Assembly (NCBI RefSeq): GCF_900496995.4
Contig: NW_024470325.1
Coordinates: forward strand, 777,012 to 841,011
Direction of reading: 5' to 3'
Source of the DNA: Aquila chrysaetos chrysaetos
Lineage: Eukaryota > Chordata > Aves > Accipitriformes > Accipitridae
DNA: 64,000 nucleotides
In this document: positions 22,061-33,710 of the stretch, in pieces
How positions within the stretch are numbered: position 1 is the stretch's first letter
Layout of the letters: each line of letters opens with the position of its first letter
The notes under the pieces: generated by a model
Databases searched by the model: none
Told to the model about the DNA's origin: nothing
Seen by the model: the letters and a program-made list of their open reading frames with translations, nothing else
Made by a program: the position numbers and the translations under genes

Positions 22061-22172
22061 TATGATGTCATCTATGTATTGTAAATGTTCAGGGGCATCG
22101 CCTTGTTCCAGTGCAGTTTGGATTAGTCCATGACAAAAGATAGGGCTGTGCTTCCACCCCTGGGGCATGGAA
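22061..22172 (-). mobile_element. Short ERVL pol (RT) fragment
   Basis: The minus strand encodes the RT stretch around the YIDD block, similar to but diverged from copies A and B. It abuts the inner end of arm A. Fossil, about 110 bp. Confidence 0.8.
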
Positions 22173-23059
22173 AATTGTATGGCTGCCTCAGGGTTGTGCA
22201 TTTCTGCTTAGAGCATAAGATTCTGGGAATTTGAATGGCAGAGAGCTTATTAAAAATCGGCTCTCCCGTGATGATTTACTCCTTTATGATGCAAGAACCT
22301 CACTACAAGATGATGTAATTTGAAACTTCTGTGAATTTTCTGAATGAAGGTATTAAAGAGGAGGCACAAAATCATAACCACTGTTCAATTTAATTTCAGG
22401 CAATATAAACTTTTTAACAAGGAGTTGCATGCTGTTTTTATCGCTGCTCAAATTAAAACATTGTCTTTTTGGCTTACATGGTAAGAATTTACCAGGTAGG
22501 TTGCATCTTTGTTACATTGTTACTCTTAGTGCAACAGATCTCTAGTTACTTTATGGCAGGCAAGTGACCAGCAGCATGACTGCAGTGCATCAGGGATTGG
22601 AGAGAAGAGCCTTTGTGCAGCAAATCTGAAGATAGGGCTATACTTGGTTGTCCTTTCAGAAGTATTCTCATGTGAATGCAAAGTGAAAAGGTGTCATTCC
22701 TCCTGCTCCAGGCATTTATGGAATGGCTATTTTATTTTAGTTTTACAGATAGACGACTTAAAGAGAAACAGATTAATTTAAATTAAATGTTATCTTGCAA
22801 ATGTAAAGCAAGCCTTTGCTAAAACACCTAAACCACCTTTCATTTGGTGTTTTGAAGGCTGTGCTCATGGTGGATCCTACCTGGGTCTGTAAGCCCTGCG
22901 CCTCCTCATGCTGTTATCTTGGGAGAGACACCACCATCAGGGTGAGCTATCTGCACACAGGCACTAACAGCCGATAAAATGGAGCTTCAGTCCAGAGGGC
23001 CCCGAGAAACTCTGGGACTCTGGCCAACAGAAACCTCTTGAAGTTTATAAGGAGGAGTG
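22173..23059. other. No gene recognised
   Basis: AT-richer single-copy-looking sequence without a supported reading frame or repeat family. Confidence 0.4.
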
Positions 23060-23460
23060 GACAGTCCTGCATTAGGAGGAAGAATAATCTCGTTCATCAG
23101 AGCAGGCTTGGACCTGACCGGCTGAGCAGTGACGCTGAGGAGAAGGCCCTGGGCACTACAAGGGACACCGTACCAGCCAGTGGTGCATGCTTGCCATGAA
23201 CAAGGCCACCTGCATACAGGTCTGCCTTAGGATGAGCATGGCCACCCAGACTATCCTGAGACTGGTTGAGGTGTGGTTTCATGGTTTCAGAGGTGGGGGA
23301 GTTTTTCTCAAAATTGGGAAACAATACGAGAAAGAAATAATGGCACAAAGTGGAGCCTTGGAAGTTGAGGCTGGACATGAGGATTTCACGTCACTTTGAG
23401 TTACCGGCAACGTCACTCCAAGTGCAGTGCTGTGGTAGAATAGTCCACCCAGAAAAGTCT
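23060..23460 (+). mobile_element. CR1 LINE ORF2/3' fragment (old)
   Basis: GGAGGAAGAATAATCTCGTT, GAGGAGAAGGCCCTGGG, and CATGAACAAGGCCACCTGCA run in the same order as the end of CR1 ORF2 (the 'sleeping' part before the leucine-rich tail). Diverged and fragmentary. Confidence 0.55.
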
Positions 23461-25213
23461 GGATTAGCTGGAGCTTTGTATTTCAAAGAACAGCCTGTGA
23501 GGATGGAGAGATAGCAGTAAGGGTAGGAAGATGCTCAAGTGAGAGCAAGGTTGGTAAGCACAGTGGACATCAACAGCCTTCAAGGAAACAGGTGCAGGCA
23601 TAGGACACCACAGGACAGCCTGTGGTGGAGATGGTCAAGGGAGCTGACAAGGTTGAAAGCCCCAGGAGAGCGGAATTCTTTCTCCAGGTGGCTGTGGCTG
23701 TTGTCTGTGTCACCAAGGCCTATTGGGAGACACCTAACCCTTACAGCACTATGCCGTCATGGCCTCCTTGTCTCCACCCAAGAGCCTGGGAGGTGTCATA
23801 CCATAGTCCTGCACTTGGCATTGCAAGTCCTTACAAAACACTGCAGCAGGAAGAGCCCTGAGCCATGGGTGTGGGACAGGATCTCCCTTCCCAAGGGCTA
23901 GGGGCCAGAGCCTGGCCCTTTGGCTTGATAAGACACATGCCGGTTTACTCAGCCTCCAGAGCCACCTTTACATTGCCGTTGCCTACCTTTCATCACTGCC
24001 TCCTGTTTTCTGCTTTAACCAGCCCCCAGGGTTGCTTTGTCAGTAATGTCCCTCAGTGGGACCCATTAATGCTCCAAGACACTTTGGAATTTGCATCTGA
24101 ATGCAAATTTGAGTGCTTGAGAGGTTTCATCAACTTTCTCTCAGGGTCTGAGGCTCATGGACTTAGCGTCAAGCCACCAGAGGGGTCATTAAAATGCCTT
24201 GGGCTGGGCCTCTGCTGCTGAGCTGGTCCAGGCTGCTGGGAGGGAAGGAGCTGATGGCAAGTGGGCCTGCGCTGCAGAGAGACAGCTCTGCCCAGGGGCA
24301 GCTCCTCTGCAAAGAGCAGCAGGGCGAAGGGCACTCCCAGGGTATCTCAGGGCAATGAGCAAGGCAGATTAAGAGCTTAAAGGCAGTCAGGATTGGGAGG
24401 ATGACTGAGAGCTCAAAAGAGGAGAAATCATTGCAGCTCTTGACACGGTAAGTCTCTGGGTGCAGGGCAATGCAGCTGTAGTTCCTGGAGGCATCTCCTA
24501 AAGCTGGCACAGGCCCACAGCTTGTGTTATCTGTAAGGAGGGGGCTTTTTTTAGGCAATTTTGAATAGCTGTGAAGCCCCAGTGTGTGGCTAGAGGTGCC
24601 CAGGGCTGTATTTCAGAGCAGGCTCCCTGCACTCCAGGGGACTGTGTGCTGGGGCAGGGACTCTGCTGCCTTCCAGGTTCAGCACTCAGCCTGCCTGGGG
24701 AGCTCCCCATGGCACTGCAAGGAGAAGCTCTGGGTGGAAGGAGCAACCCCCAGTAGTGCAGGGCAGGGTCGTTCTGCTCTCAAGAGGGTGCTGTGCAGGT
24801 CAGGGCTGTTCACAGCTCCAGATCACCCCTGGGACACTTCACAGGGCACTTTTCAAGACGGACATCAAGGCAGGGGCTACCTGGGAGTCAAGGTGCTTTC
24901 CAAGGTTGGTGCTTTCACTTTCCAGCTGTGATGGTGGGTGGAAATGGTAATGGAGCTGTCAGGTTTGCACAAGAGACCGAGACTCCTACGGTATTACAGT
25001 GAGTGATGAATAGGTTTTTCAAGGGAAAAAAAAACCGATAAAGTCACTTCAGCCACCTCAGCCTACAGAAAGCATTATCATCATTGCTGTGGTCCCTTCA
25101 GGGTTTATCTGCTATTCTCTGTAACACTTGCCAGCACGGAGATCCCCCTGGGCAGTGCCTTGCTGCCAGAAGATGTCTGCAGGGCAGAGCTGAGCACACA
25201 CTGGGTGGGATGG
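23461..25213. other. No gene recognised
   Basis: Several short open stretches but no recognisable domain or exon chain. An A-tract sits at 25024-25032. The right end is the target site of a solo LTR. Confidence 0.4.
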
Positions 25214-25795
25214 TGTCCTGGTTTCAGCTGGGATAGAGTTAACTGTCTTCCTAGTAGCTGGTACGGTGCTATGTTTTGAGTTCAGTATGAGAAGAATGTT
25301 GATAACACTGATGTTTTCAGTTGTTGCTAAGTAGTGTTTAGACTGAAGTCAAGGATTTTTCAGCTTCTCGTCCCCAGCCAGCGAGAAAGCTGGAGGGGCA
25401 CAAGAAGTTGGCACAGGACACAGCCAGGGCACCTGACCCAAACTGGCCAACGGGGTATTCCATACCCTGTGACGTCCCATCTAGTATAGGAACTGGGGAG
25501 TGGGGGCAGGGAATCGCCGCCCGGGGGACTAGCTGGGTGCCGGTCGGCGGGTGGTGAACAATTGCACTGCGCATCATTTGTACATTCCAATCCTTTCATT
25601 ATTGCTGTTGTCATTTTATTAGTGTTATCATTATCATTATTAGTTTCTTCTTTTCTGTTCTATTAAACCGTTCTTATCTCAATCCATGAGTTTTACTTCT
25701 TTTTCCGATTTTCTCCCCGATCCCACTGGGTGGGGGGGGAGAGTGAGTGAGCGGCTGCGTGGTGCTTAGTTGCTGGCTGGGGTTAAACCACGACA
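25214..25795 (+). mobile_element. Solo LTR of the class III family, with target duplication
   Basis: 582 bp from TGTCCTGGTTTCAGC to AACCACGACA. It is flanked on both sides by GATGG (25209-25213 and 25796-25800), a perfect 5-bp target-site duplication. Orientation is opposite to copy A and equal to copy B. Product of LTR-LTR recombination. Fossil. Confidence 0.95.
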
Positions 25796-26867
25796 GATGG
25801 GATCTGTGATCAGGGACAGGGAGGAGACCTGGGGAAAGAGAAACAGTTGCTGGCAAATACAGCTCCAAGCAGCCGAGGCATGGGCAGGGAGTGGGAGAAA
25901 ATTGCAAGCAAGGATTGGGAGAGGCTGCATTCAGGCAGCTCTCTTTTGGTCCTTTACTGTAGATGTCTGCTGGGCAATGAGCTGACTCCATTTAAGACAT
26001 ACTATCTTCAGGACACCTGACCGTCTGTTTGGCCTGTCCTGCTGGGCTTGCGTGCTGCCCACCAGAAAGGTGTGGCTCTCCTGTAGGATCCTCGGGAGTG
26101 CTGAGCCATCCCTTGTAGGTTGCCAGTCTCCTCTCAGATCCTGCTGCTTCTCTCTGAGAGGGGCTGTGTCCTGCCCTCTCCATCACAGCTACACCTCTGT
26201 GCTGGAAAAAGAAGAGCTTGGAGATCTGCCCTTTGAAACAAGATTCCCCTGCTTTCATCAGAGTCCAGTTATTTGTTCTTTTTTTTAAGAGTAATTTGTA
26301 TGTGCAGTCATCCTCGAGGTAGCAGAAGTGAAAGTGCAGGGCAGCTGGGAACAAGACGGATGGACACCGCAGCTCTCCTGACTGCGCTGAGCCACAGAGC
26401 ACTGAGCCCTTTTGCCTGTTTTGTCTTAAGACTCCACACTTTCAATCACAAGAATGAGGATTTCTACCCCTAAAAATAGTACTCACCAGTTGTGATGCTG
26501 GAAAATAAAATAAAAAAAAAAAACAGAGAAAAAATATCATAAAGACATGCTAAGCCTCTCTTCTGTAGACTACACTCTTGTGAGTCCTGTGTGCAGGTAT
26601 TGAACTTTTCCATTAAATGTGGATTACAACTGACATTGGTTGCTGTCACAAACCAGCAGGGCACAGCTGACTCCTTGGCAGCGTATGGGCAGAAGTCCTG
26701 CTCTTCAAAGCACACTCAGCCAGCACAAAGCAAAGAGAGGAAATGCACTGGAATTCGTGTGGGGGTGGATTTCTAAGAAGAATGGCGTGGCTTTGCTCAG
26801 AGAATTCTGCTGTAATTTTCCCGTCTTTTCCTTCTTAGGGCAATGCCCCCATTTCAAGAACCAGCAA
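25796..26867. other. No gene recognised; likely upstream region of the OR pseudogene
   Basis: The right end contains a pyrimidine tract and acceptor (CTTTTCCTTCTTAG, ending at 26838) 29 nt before the receptor ATG, the usual position of the 5'UTR-intron acceptor in avian olfactory receptor genes. The rest is unassigned. Confidence 0.5.
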
Positions 26868-27841
26868 ATGTCCAATGGCAGCTCCATGAGTGAGTTCTTC
26901 CTCTTGGCATTTGCAGACACACGGGACCTGCAGCTCTTGCACTTCTGGCTCTTCCTGGGCATCTACCTGGCTGCCCTCCTGGCCAATGGCCTCATCGTCA
27001 CCTGCCGTAGCCTGTGACCACCGCCTCCACACCCCCATGTACTTCTTCCTCCTCAACCTCGCCCTCCTCGACCTCGGTTACATCTCCACCACTGTCCCCA
27101 AATCCATGGCCAACTCGCTCTGGGACACCAGGGCCATCTCCTACCAAGGGTGTGCTTCTCAGGTTTTTTTCTTTTTTATTCTGATGTCAGCAGAGTTTTA
27201 TCTTCTCACCAGTCATGGCCTATGACCGCTACGTTGCCATCTGCAAACCCCTGCACTACGGGACCCTCCTGGGCAGCAGAGCTTGTGTCCACATGGCAGC
27301 AGCTGCCTGGGGCTGTGGGTTTCTCACTGCTGTGCTGCACACTGCCAACACATTTTCACTACCATTCTGCAAGGGCAATGCTGTGGACCAGTTCTTCTGT
27401 GAAGTTCCCCAGATCCTCAAGCTCTCCTGCTCAGATGCCTACCTCAGGGAGGCTGGGCTTATTGTGGTTAGTGTCTGTGTGGCATTTGGGTGTTTTGGTT
27501 TTATTCTGCTGTCTTACGTGCAGATCTTCAGGGTCGTGCTGAGGATCCCCTCTGAGCAGGGACGGCACAAAGCCTTTTCCATGTGCCTCCCTCACCTGGC
27601 CGTGGTCTCCATGTATGTCAGTATGGGCATGTTTACCTACCTGAAGCCCCACTCCATCTCGTCCCCACACCAGGACCTGGTGGTGGCAGTTCTGTACTCA
27701 GTGGTGCCTCCAGCACTGAACCCCCTCATCTACAGCGTGAGGAACCAGGAGCTCAAGGATGCAGTTCAGAAACTTAGGACCAGAAGTTTTTTTAGTAGCA
27801 ATATACTGCCCATCTTCTTCTGCATATCACTCATAACGTAA
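26868..27841 (+). pseudogene. Olfactory receptor, OR14-like, disrupted by two single-base insertions
   Basis: A seven-helix odorant receptor gene in one exon. ATG at 26868 (MSNGSSMSEFFLLAF, with an N-glycosylation site), helix 1 with FLGIYLAALLANGLI, LHTPMYFFLLNLALLDL (helix 2), MAYDRYVAICKPLHY (end of helix 3), KAFSMCLPHLAVVSMYV (helix 6) and NPLIYSVRN (helix 7). The extra T near 27003 and extra A near 27211 each shift the frame; otherwise the domain is complete, about 320 residues. The C-terminal tail is longer than usual. The conserved cysteines of extracellular loop 2 appear to be kept. Receptors of this avian family signal through G-olf in sensory neurons (family knowledge). The low decay suggests recent loss or two sequencing errors. 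It sits inside the spacer of the inverted repeat. Confidence 0.93.
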
Positions 27842-28760
27842 CTCATTACAGGCCCAACCTGTCTTTTATATGTTTTGTAGTTGTTGATGTTGTTTTGATT
27901 TATTTTTTTTATTTTGTTTTTTTCACTTCTGATAATGTTGTCCATGCTTACATTGTAGAGATGAGTTGTAAGCACGCAAATTGCATGCGTGTGGGGAGAC
28001 GAACCTGAGTGAGCACAAATGCCATCAGCTATTCCTGGGGATCCCATGAATGTCAGTGTCCTGAAGTTACTTCACTTTGAGAGTAACGTCCCCTGGGAAA
28101 CCAACAGAATGCAGCGCTGGGATGTGCTTCCTTGACCTGAGGTCCCCGTGTCCATTCCTCATGCCTTGGGGCACCTCCGATGAGTGCAGAGCAGGGCAAT
28201 CCACCGCAGGGCTGAGGCACCTGCCAGCCTCTGGGAGTGTCAAGAGGAGGCCAGAGAGATGCTATGACTGCCACAATGCACCACCCATGTGTGTGCAAGG
28301 GTAGGACCCGTGTCTCTGAACACCCTGTGTGTATGAGGAGTGCATGAGAACAGCTCAGATGTGGACACCTCACAGAGCCCTGACATTTCTGTGTGTGACT
28401 GTGGAGTGATTGCTGGAGGTGACTTACTGATTTGTCCCCGCCCTTAAGGGAAGGTAAACCTCCAGGGTGGAATGCAGTGGATATGCAAGAGATCTGTTCC
28501 ATAATAATTCCCTCAGCAACATAACCTGCAAGCTTAGATGTTAGCAACACCAGGGGAGCTTGGGATGCTGACTCTAAGAGAAACAACACGGAGGGTGGAG
28601 CAGAGTGGAGACACCACGGCCAGGCTCTGTGATATCACCGCAGGGATAGGGAACTGGAACTACTGGAACAAGAAGGGAAGGTCCCTGCATTGAATCGACT
28701 GAAGCAAGGAGGTGAAACAATGGGGGTTCTGTCAACCCTGTGGCCTTACCTCTGATTTGT
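27842..28760. other. No gene recognised
   Basis: Includes a T/A-rich stretch just after the receptor and mixed sequence without an assigned family. Confidence 0.4.
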
Positions 28761-29310
28761 ATCATAAGTGCCCTGTTCTGGAGTAGTGACACGCTAAATC
28801 ATGTCCTCTGGGTGAACTTTGCTTGTATACTATCATTATACTACCAAAACACACCTCCATCCCCAAAGTTACCCACCTCCAGGGTGCAACCACTCCCCAA
28901 TGGAGCATGCGCTCTGAATTTTTTCTAGCATATACCTTTAAAAGCAAAGCAAGAGAACTTTATGCCAATCAAAGTAAAGGTATGTATGCCTAGACTCACT
29001 CAAGCTCCACCTAAAAGAAAAAATAGTACAAAAAGACCCCCAAAGAGGAAGACTATTAGGGAAGATACCATCATAGACGAGTCAGGAGGACATCGCTGGC
29101 TTCTGGGACCAGTCAACGGGCTGAGCCTCTCTTCCTCCCCATAGAGACACCTACTGGGTGAGATTCGAACACTTGGCTGTACTGAGTGCTTCCCCAGGAA
29201 ACTTAAAAATCTCTCTATATAGAGAGTCGCTTTCTTTTTTGATTTTGCGCACTGTATTCAACATTTGCACATACTTTGCAGACAGCGTATTTATCACCGG
29301 CAATCCAAAA
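28761..29310 (+). mobile_element. LTR (class I-like), 3' end cut by the next element
   Basis: Shares TGAACTTTGCTT and CCAAAACACACCTCC with the solo LTR at 36763. It then has CCCCATAGAGACACCTACTGG, AGAGAGTCGCTTTC and TTGATTTTGCGCA, a U5-like tail common in avian gammaretrovirus-like LTRs. It stops exactly where the alpharetrovirus-like LTR begins. Fossil; left border approximate. Confidence 0.6.
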
Positions 29311-29543
29311 TGTAGGGTACACCGTTCGGAAGATCTCGCAATGTCACGGAAAGGTAGAAAGCTAGTCGTCGCCTCCCTATGACATATCAGTAATCCCACC
29401 TACCGTTGTTAGTATAAAAGGAATTAACTGTGCAATAAAGGACGGAGTTGGCACTCACACCATGTGTGTTATCTGTCTCTTCCCTGATCCGGGCCGACCA
29501 GTGATCTAATCGCGGCACCTTGATATGTAGCACTGCTACATAG

Positions 29544-29561
29544 TGGTGACCCCGACGTGAT
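29544..29561 (+). other. Primer binding site (tRNA-Trp type)
   Basis: TGGTGACCCCGACGTGAT, three bases after the 5' LTR, equals the site used by avian sarcoma/leukosis viruses. Confidence 0.9.
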
Positions 29562-29718
29562 CGGCCGCACAGGCGACGATGGAGCTTGCGCAGCGATTAA
29601 GGTATTAAAGGTGTTAGCTTATGAGGTGGGTGCCCGCGGTTCGATTAGGAGGGGCCCCACGGGCGAATGCATCCAATGGATGCTGCGCCGGGGGGACATT
29701 GAGTTTCCTAGATAAGTT

Positions 29719-30580
29719 TTGAGCCCCCCAAATTGGGGAGAGATTCGGGAGTCCTTGCTCCGATCCGAGCGCGGAGCTGCTGAACGATCGCAGAGCTGGG
29801 GGAAGGTGGAGCAGGTGGTCGCGGCGGGACGGGAGGCTGAGGCGTGCTGGCTGGCGGCGCGAGCTGCTGCATCTGCGGGGTGCAGCGCCGCCTCGGGAGC
29901 AGCGGGGACAGCGCCCTCGGGGACAGCGGGGACAGCGCCCTCGGGGACAGCGGGGACAGCGCCCTCGGGGACAGCGGGTCGGACTCAGACGGAGCGGGCG
30001 GCCGTGGAGCGGGGCTCGCAGAGTGGTCCGTCTTTGATTGCGGACATGGGCACAGAGGGTGCGGCGGAGACGGAGGTTTTTCCTGCAGAGGCGGCACCAG
30101 CGGGACCTGATGCGCCCCCCACCCCAGTATCCATGAGAGGAGTTGCGGCGGGTGGTTCAGCAGCTCATGGGGGAGGGACGGTTTGCAACGCTTCAGGCAC
30201 AGGCACAGGGCATACGCGGGCGTGACTTTACGGCAGTTGCAACAACTGCCTTGGCCGCACTTGGGCGTGTCGCGGCCATGGATAGAGCGGACCCCCCTTG
30301 CGTGAAAGTTCGGCAGGGGATTGCCGAGAGGTTTACTGCCTTTTTAGATCGGCTTCAGCTTGCTGTGTAGGCGGCAAACCTCCCAGAGGCGGCTAAAGAG
30401 GCGATTGTGCTTGAATGTGCTAGGGCTCAAGCTAACCCACAGAGCGCAGCGCTTGTCTCTCATTTGCCAGCGGGTTCGTCCCTAGGTAACATGATACGCC
30501 ATGTACTGGAGAGAGAGCAACAATGGGAAGCGCGTCCGATAGCGGCGGCCTTGCAACAAGTTTTGCAGGCGGGTACAGCC
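29719..30580 (+). mobile_element. gag-like region of the alpharetrovirus-like element
   Basis: Contains a proline/alanine/glycine-rich matrix-side part and a capsid-like part with the major-homology-type stretch VRQGIAERFTAFLDRLQ and VLECARAQANPQS. A short tandem repeat (GGGGACAGCGCCCTC, about four copies, 29900-29975) lies in the first part. Fossil, broken. Confidence 0.7.
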
Positions 30581-30949
30581 TGATACTGCTTTTGAGGAGG
30601 CAGTCTGTAAGCAGGCCGCTAATGAGCAGGATTCTGATTCTGATAATAATTCTTTTGTATCAGGCAGGGTGGACTCTGAAAAAGAGCCGGATTTATGTCC
30701 CTCATTACCTCCACCGCTGCCTGCCGCGGCCATCCCGCCGCTGCCTCCCACGGCCTCTGCGCGGCCGGGACCGCTGCCGTGCCGCCGCCGTCCCCCACCC
30801 CCCCCACCCCAATCGCCTGGTACTCCCTCTCCAGGGTCTGCAGAACTTAAAACAGAACCTAACTTTACTACACTACCTGTATCTCCTTCTCCTGCTAATC
30901 CCTCTAACTCTGTGCCTCTGTCTAATCCATGACGATTCACTTAATGATT

Positions 30950-31560
30950 TGGAAAAAAATACACATAGTTTGATGCAATGCTGTCGAGGAAAAGCTCTAC
31001 AGCAAGGAGATACCATGTTTACTTTTCCTGTTGTATGCACACCTGCCTCAAGAAATGCAAGAACCTCAAGAGTTAGAGTTCTTAGGATCAGTCATCATGA
31101 ATCCCTGTGTGATGTTTAATTACACCCATAACACCACTGGAAAGGGTCAGAATATAAATGCTATTTTGTCTGTATATAGAAATGCTACAGCTTGGTGTAA
31201 CTATATCTATTCCAGAATATCACACTCTTTTTTCTATTCCAGCTGCTTTACCTACGCGGATGTTTTTAATTTGTGGGAATAGAGCGTGGGAGAGGAATTC
31301 CATCGAAACTTAACAGGAGGCCATGTAGCCTCGGACAACTTACATTACTAACACCTGATATTAATACGATTCACAGTAAAAGGCTCACGATAACTGACAC
31401 AGGTTTAACTGGATGGCTAACAAGTTTGGGAATTACGGGATGGTTGAAAAGATTTGCTTATGCATGGCTTAGTTATTTTAATTGTAATATTAGCAGTTGT
31501 AATGATTGTACCACGTATCTTAAAATAGTTGAACGTATGATTGCAAAAGCATTTCATGTA
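30950..31560 (+). mobile_element. env-like region, first part
   Basis: Potential glycosylation sites (NYTHNTTG) and a block encoding roughly 'FLICGNRAWEGIPSKL', seen in surface glycoproteins of avian class II ERVs. Fossil fragment, broken. Confidence 0.55.
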
Positions 31561-31599
31561 ACTTGGCTTGCATAAAAATAATTAAAAAAAAAAAAAAGA

Positions 31600-32135
31600 G
31601 AGAGGAAGAGACAGAAAGAAAAAAAAATTAATGAAAACAAACAGCTGGAGAGGGGGAAGAGAGATGCGGTTGCAGAACACACAGACATGGCAGCTGAAGA
31701 GTGAGAACATGTAAGACAAATAACCCTGCAGACACCAAGGTCAGTGCAGAAGGAGGGGGAGGAGATGCTCCAGGCGCCGGAGCAGAGATTCCCCTGCAGC
31801 CCGTGGTGAAGACCATGGTGAGACGGGTCGTTCCCCTGCGGTCTATGGAGGTCCACGGTGGAGCAGTGTGCTCCTGAAGGACTGCACGCCGTGGAGGGGA
31901 CCCATGCTGAAGATCTTCGTAGAGGACTGTCTCCCGTGGGAGAGATCCCACGCTGGAACAGGGGAAGAGTGTGATGAGTGCTGCCACTGAGGAGGATGAA
32001 GTGACAGAGATAATGTGTGATGAACTAACCGCAAAACCTCATTTCCCGTTCCCCTGTCCAGCTGTGGAGGAGAGAGTGATAGGATAGCTATGGTAGGTAA
32101 CTGGTGTTCAGCCAGGATCAACCCATCACATAGAC
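31600..32135 (+). mobile_element. Different LTR inserted within the composite element
   Basis: Contains repeated 'ccgtgg...cccacgctgga' phrases and ends CCAGCCAGGATCAACCCATCACA, the 3' end of a common avian LTR family also seen at 34960-35199. It starts after an A-rich run at 31582. Fossil. Confidence 0.6.
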
Positions 32136-32588
32136 AAAATGCATTATAAAATAGAATGAAATTACATTGCAATTGGGAATTTCAAAAACAAGGGCTCTGT
32201 GTAACTCCTTTACAAGGGAATGAAAGTGTATGTGATTGGAATTAGGTGAAGGCACATTTGCAAGGTGCATTTGCTACTAATATTGCAGGAGAGACCTAAG
32301 ACCTTGCACAGATTTTACAAGATCAAATGGGAAATATACGAAATTAGCAGAATAAGGTGTTTTTCAAAGAATTGTCTAATACTGTTGAAATGCTTAAATC
32401 CAAAAACATGATTTGAAGGTTTAAATTTGTGTATCTGAATTTATATTGCTATTGGAGAATTATTATCATTGTGTGTTTGCAGCAATCAGAATCACCTGAG
32501 GAGCAGTACGAGGATTGCGTCAGTTCGAAGCTAGAGTCCTCGCTGCCTTCCTCGTGAATCTGATGTTCCTAAACAAAAAAGGGGGCGA

Positions 32589-32947
32589 TGTGGGAGCAGC
32601 TCGGAACACCTGGCATTTGTTTTCAAGAGTGACCGTTAGAATTTGTTGTGCTGCATGTTTGCCAAGCCTTGAAGAACTAGTTTTACAAGGTCAGGTTGGA
32701 GGATGGCCTTGTGTAGGCCTGGGAAGATGTGGCTGAAGACAGTCACGAGTATGTCTATGGAATGTTTTTTATCTTTAACTGTTCTGAGGACTGGCAAACA
32801 TCCCAGCTGGGTCAGATATGCCCTCATGTGCTAGCAGTATTGGCTGTGAGTCGTTAGTACTTTCTGGATCTTTGTTGAAACATATATAAGTTGGATTCTT
32901 TTGTGAAATAAAGGGAATCTTGCACAGAAAAAAAAAAAAAAAAAAAA
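32589..32947 (+). mobile_element. LTR-like U3-R end followed by a 20-nt poly(A)
   Basis: A purine tract (AAAAAAGGGGGCGA) is followed by TGTGGGAGC..., a TATA-like ATATATAAG, AATAAA at 32907-32912 and, 15 nt later, twenty A residues (32928-32947). This is the arrangement of the 3' end of a polyadenylated retroviral RNA rather than of an integrated LTR, which would continue into U5. Fossil. Confidence 0.7.
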
Positions 32948-33036
32948 GGGGAAATTGTGGGAGATTTCATGGAAAATGGGGGAACATTTCTTTGAGCCTG
33001 ATTATTTAGAGTTAGCATAAGTAGCCCGCAGTCAAC

Positions 33037-33684
33037 ATGAGTGGACCGCAGTACGCTCCCTTTAAGCCACTACAGTATTTGCATGTTACCGTAGACACCT
33101 ATAGTAAATATATTCTCGCTACAGCGCACAGGAAGCAGAATAGCTTGGTGGTTGTACAACACTGGCGTGCTTGCATAGCCCAACTGGAGATTCCACGACA
33201 GATCAAGACGGATAATGGTACAGCTTATACTGCGGAAAAGGTGAAACGATTTTGTGCAACCTGGGGTATAGCCCTTGTACATGGCATTCCTTATAACAGC
33301 ACCGGCCAGGCCATTCTAGAACGAGCACATCAAACCTTAAATACCCTGCTAGATCGGCTTAGGAAGGGGGACCAGGCGGAGCCCTCCTGCTTACGGGATA
33401 ATTCACCTGTTCTCCGTGCACAGCGTCTCCTGTTAACTGCGTTAACTTCATTAAATCAGACAATTCAGGGGGACCTGGACCAGATGACGGCGCAACGACA
33501 TTTTACGAGTACGGAAGAGAAAGGCCCCTACCCGTTGGTCCGTGTGCGTGATCCCCAGACACGCCAATGGGACGGACCGTTTGAGCTGCGTTGCCTCAGG
33601 CGGGGGTACGCCTGTGTACAGATACCTGAAGGGCTACTGAAATGGGTCCCTAGTCGCATGGTTCGTCCTGTCCTAGCCTCATAG
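33037..33684 (+). mobile_element. Integrase-like region of the class II element
   Basis: An open stretch of about 215 codons: core with TVDTYSKYILA, IKTDNGTAYTA and GIPYNSTGQAILERAHQTL, then a C-terminal DNA-binding-like part with VRVRDPQTRQWDGPFEL. It begins within the core domain. A pyrimidine tract with acceptor (TTTTTTCTTTACAG) follows at about 33697-33710, the usual position of the env splice acceptor. Fossil. Confidence 0.85.
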
Positions 33685-33710
33685 TGTTTTGAGTGTTTTT
33701 TCTTTACAGA

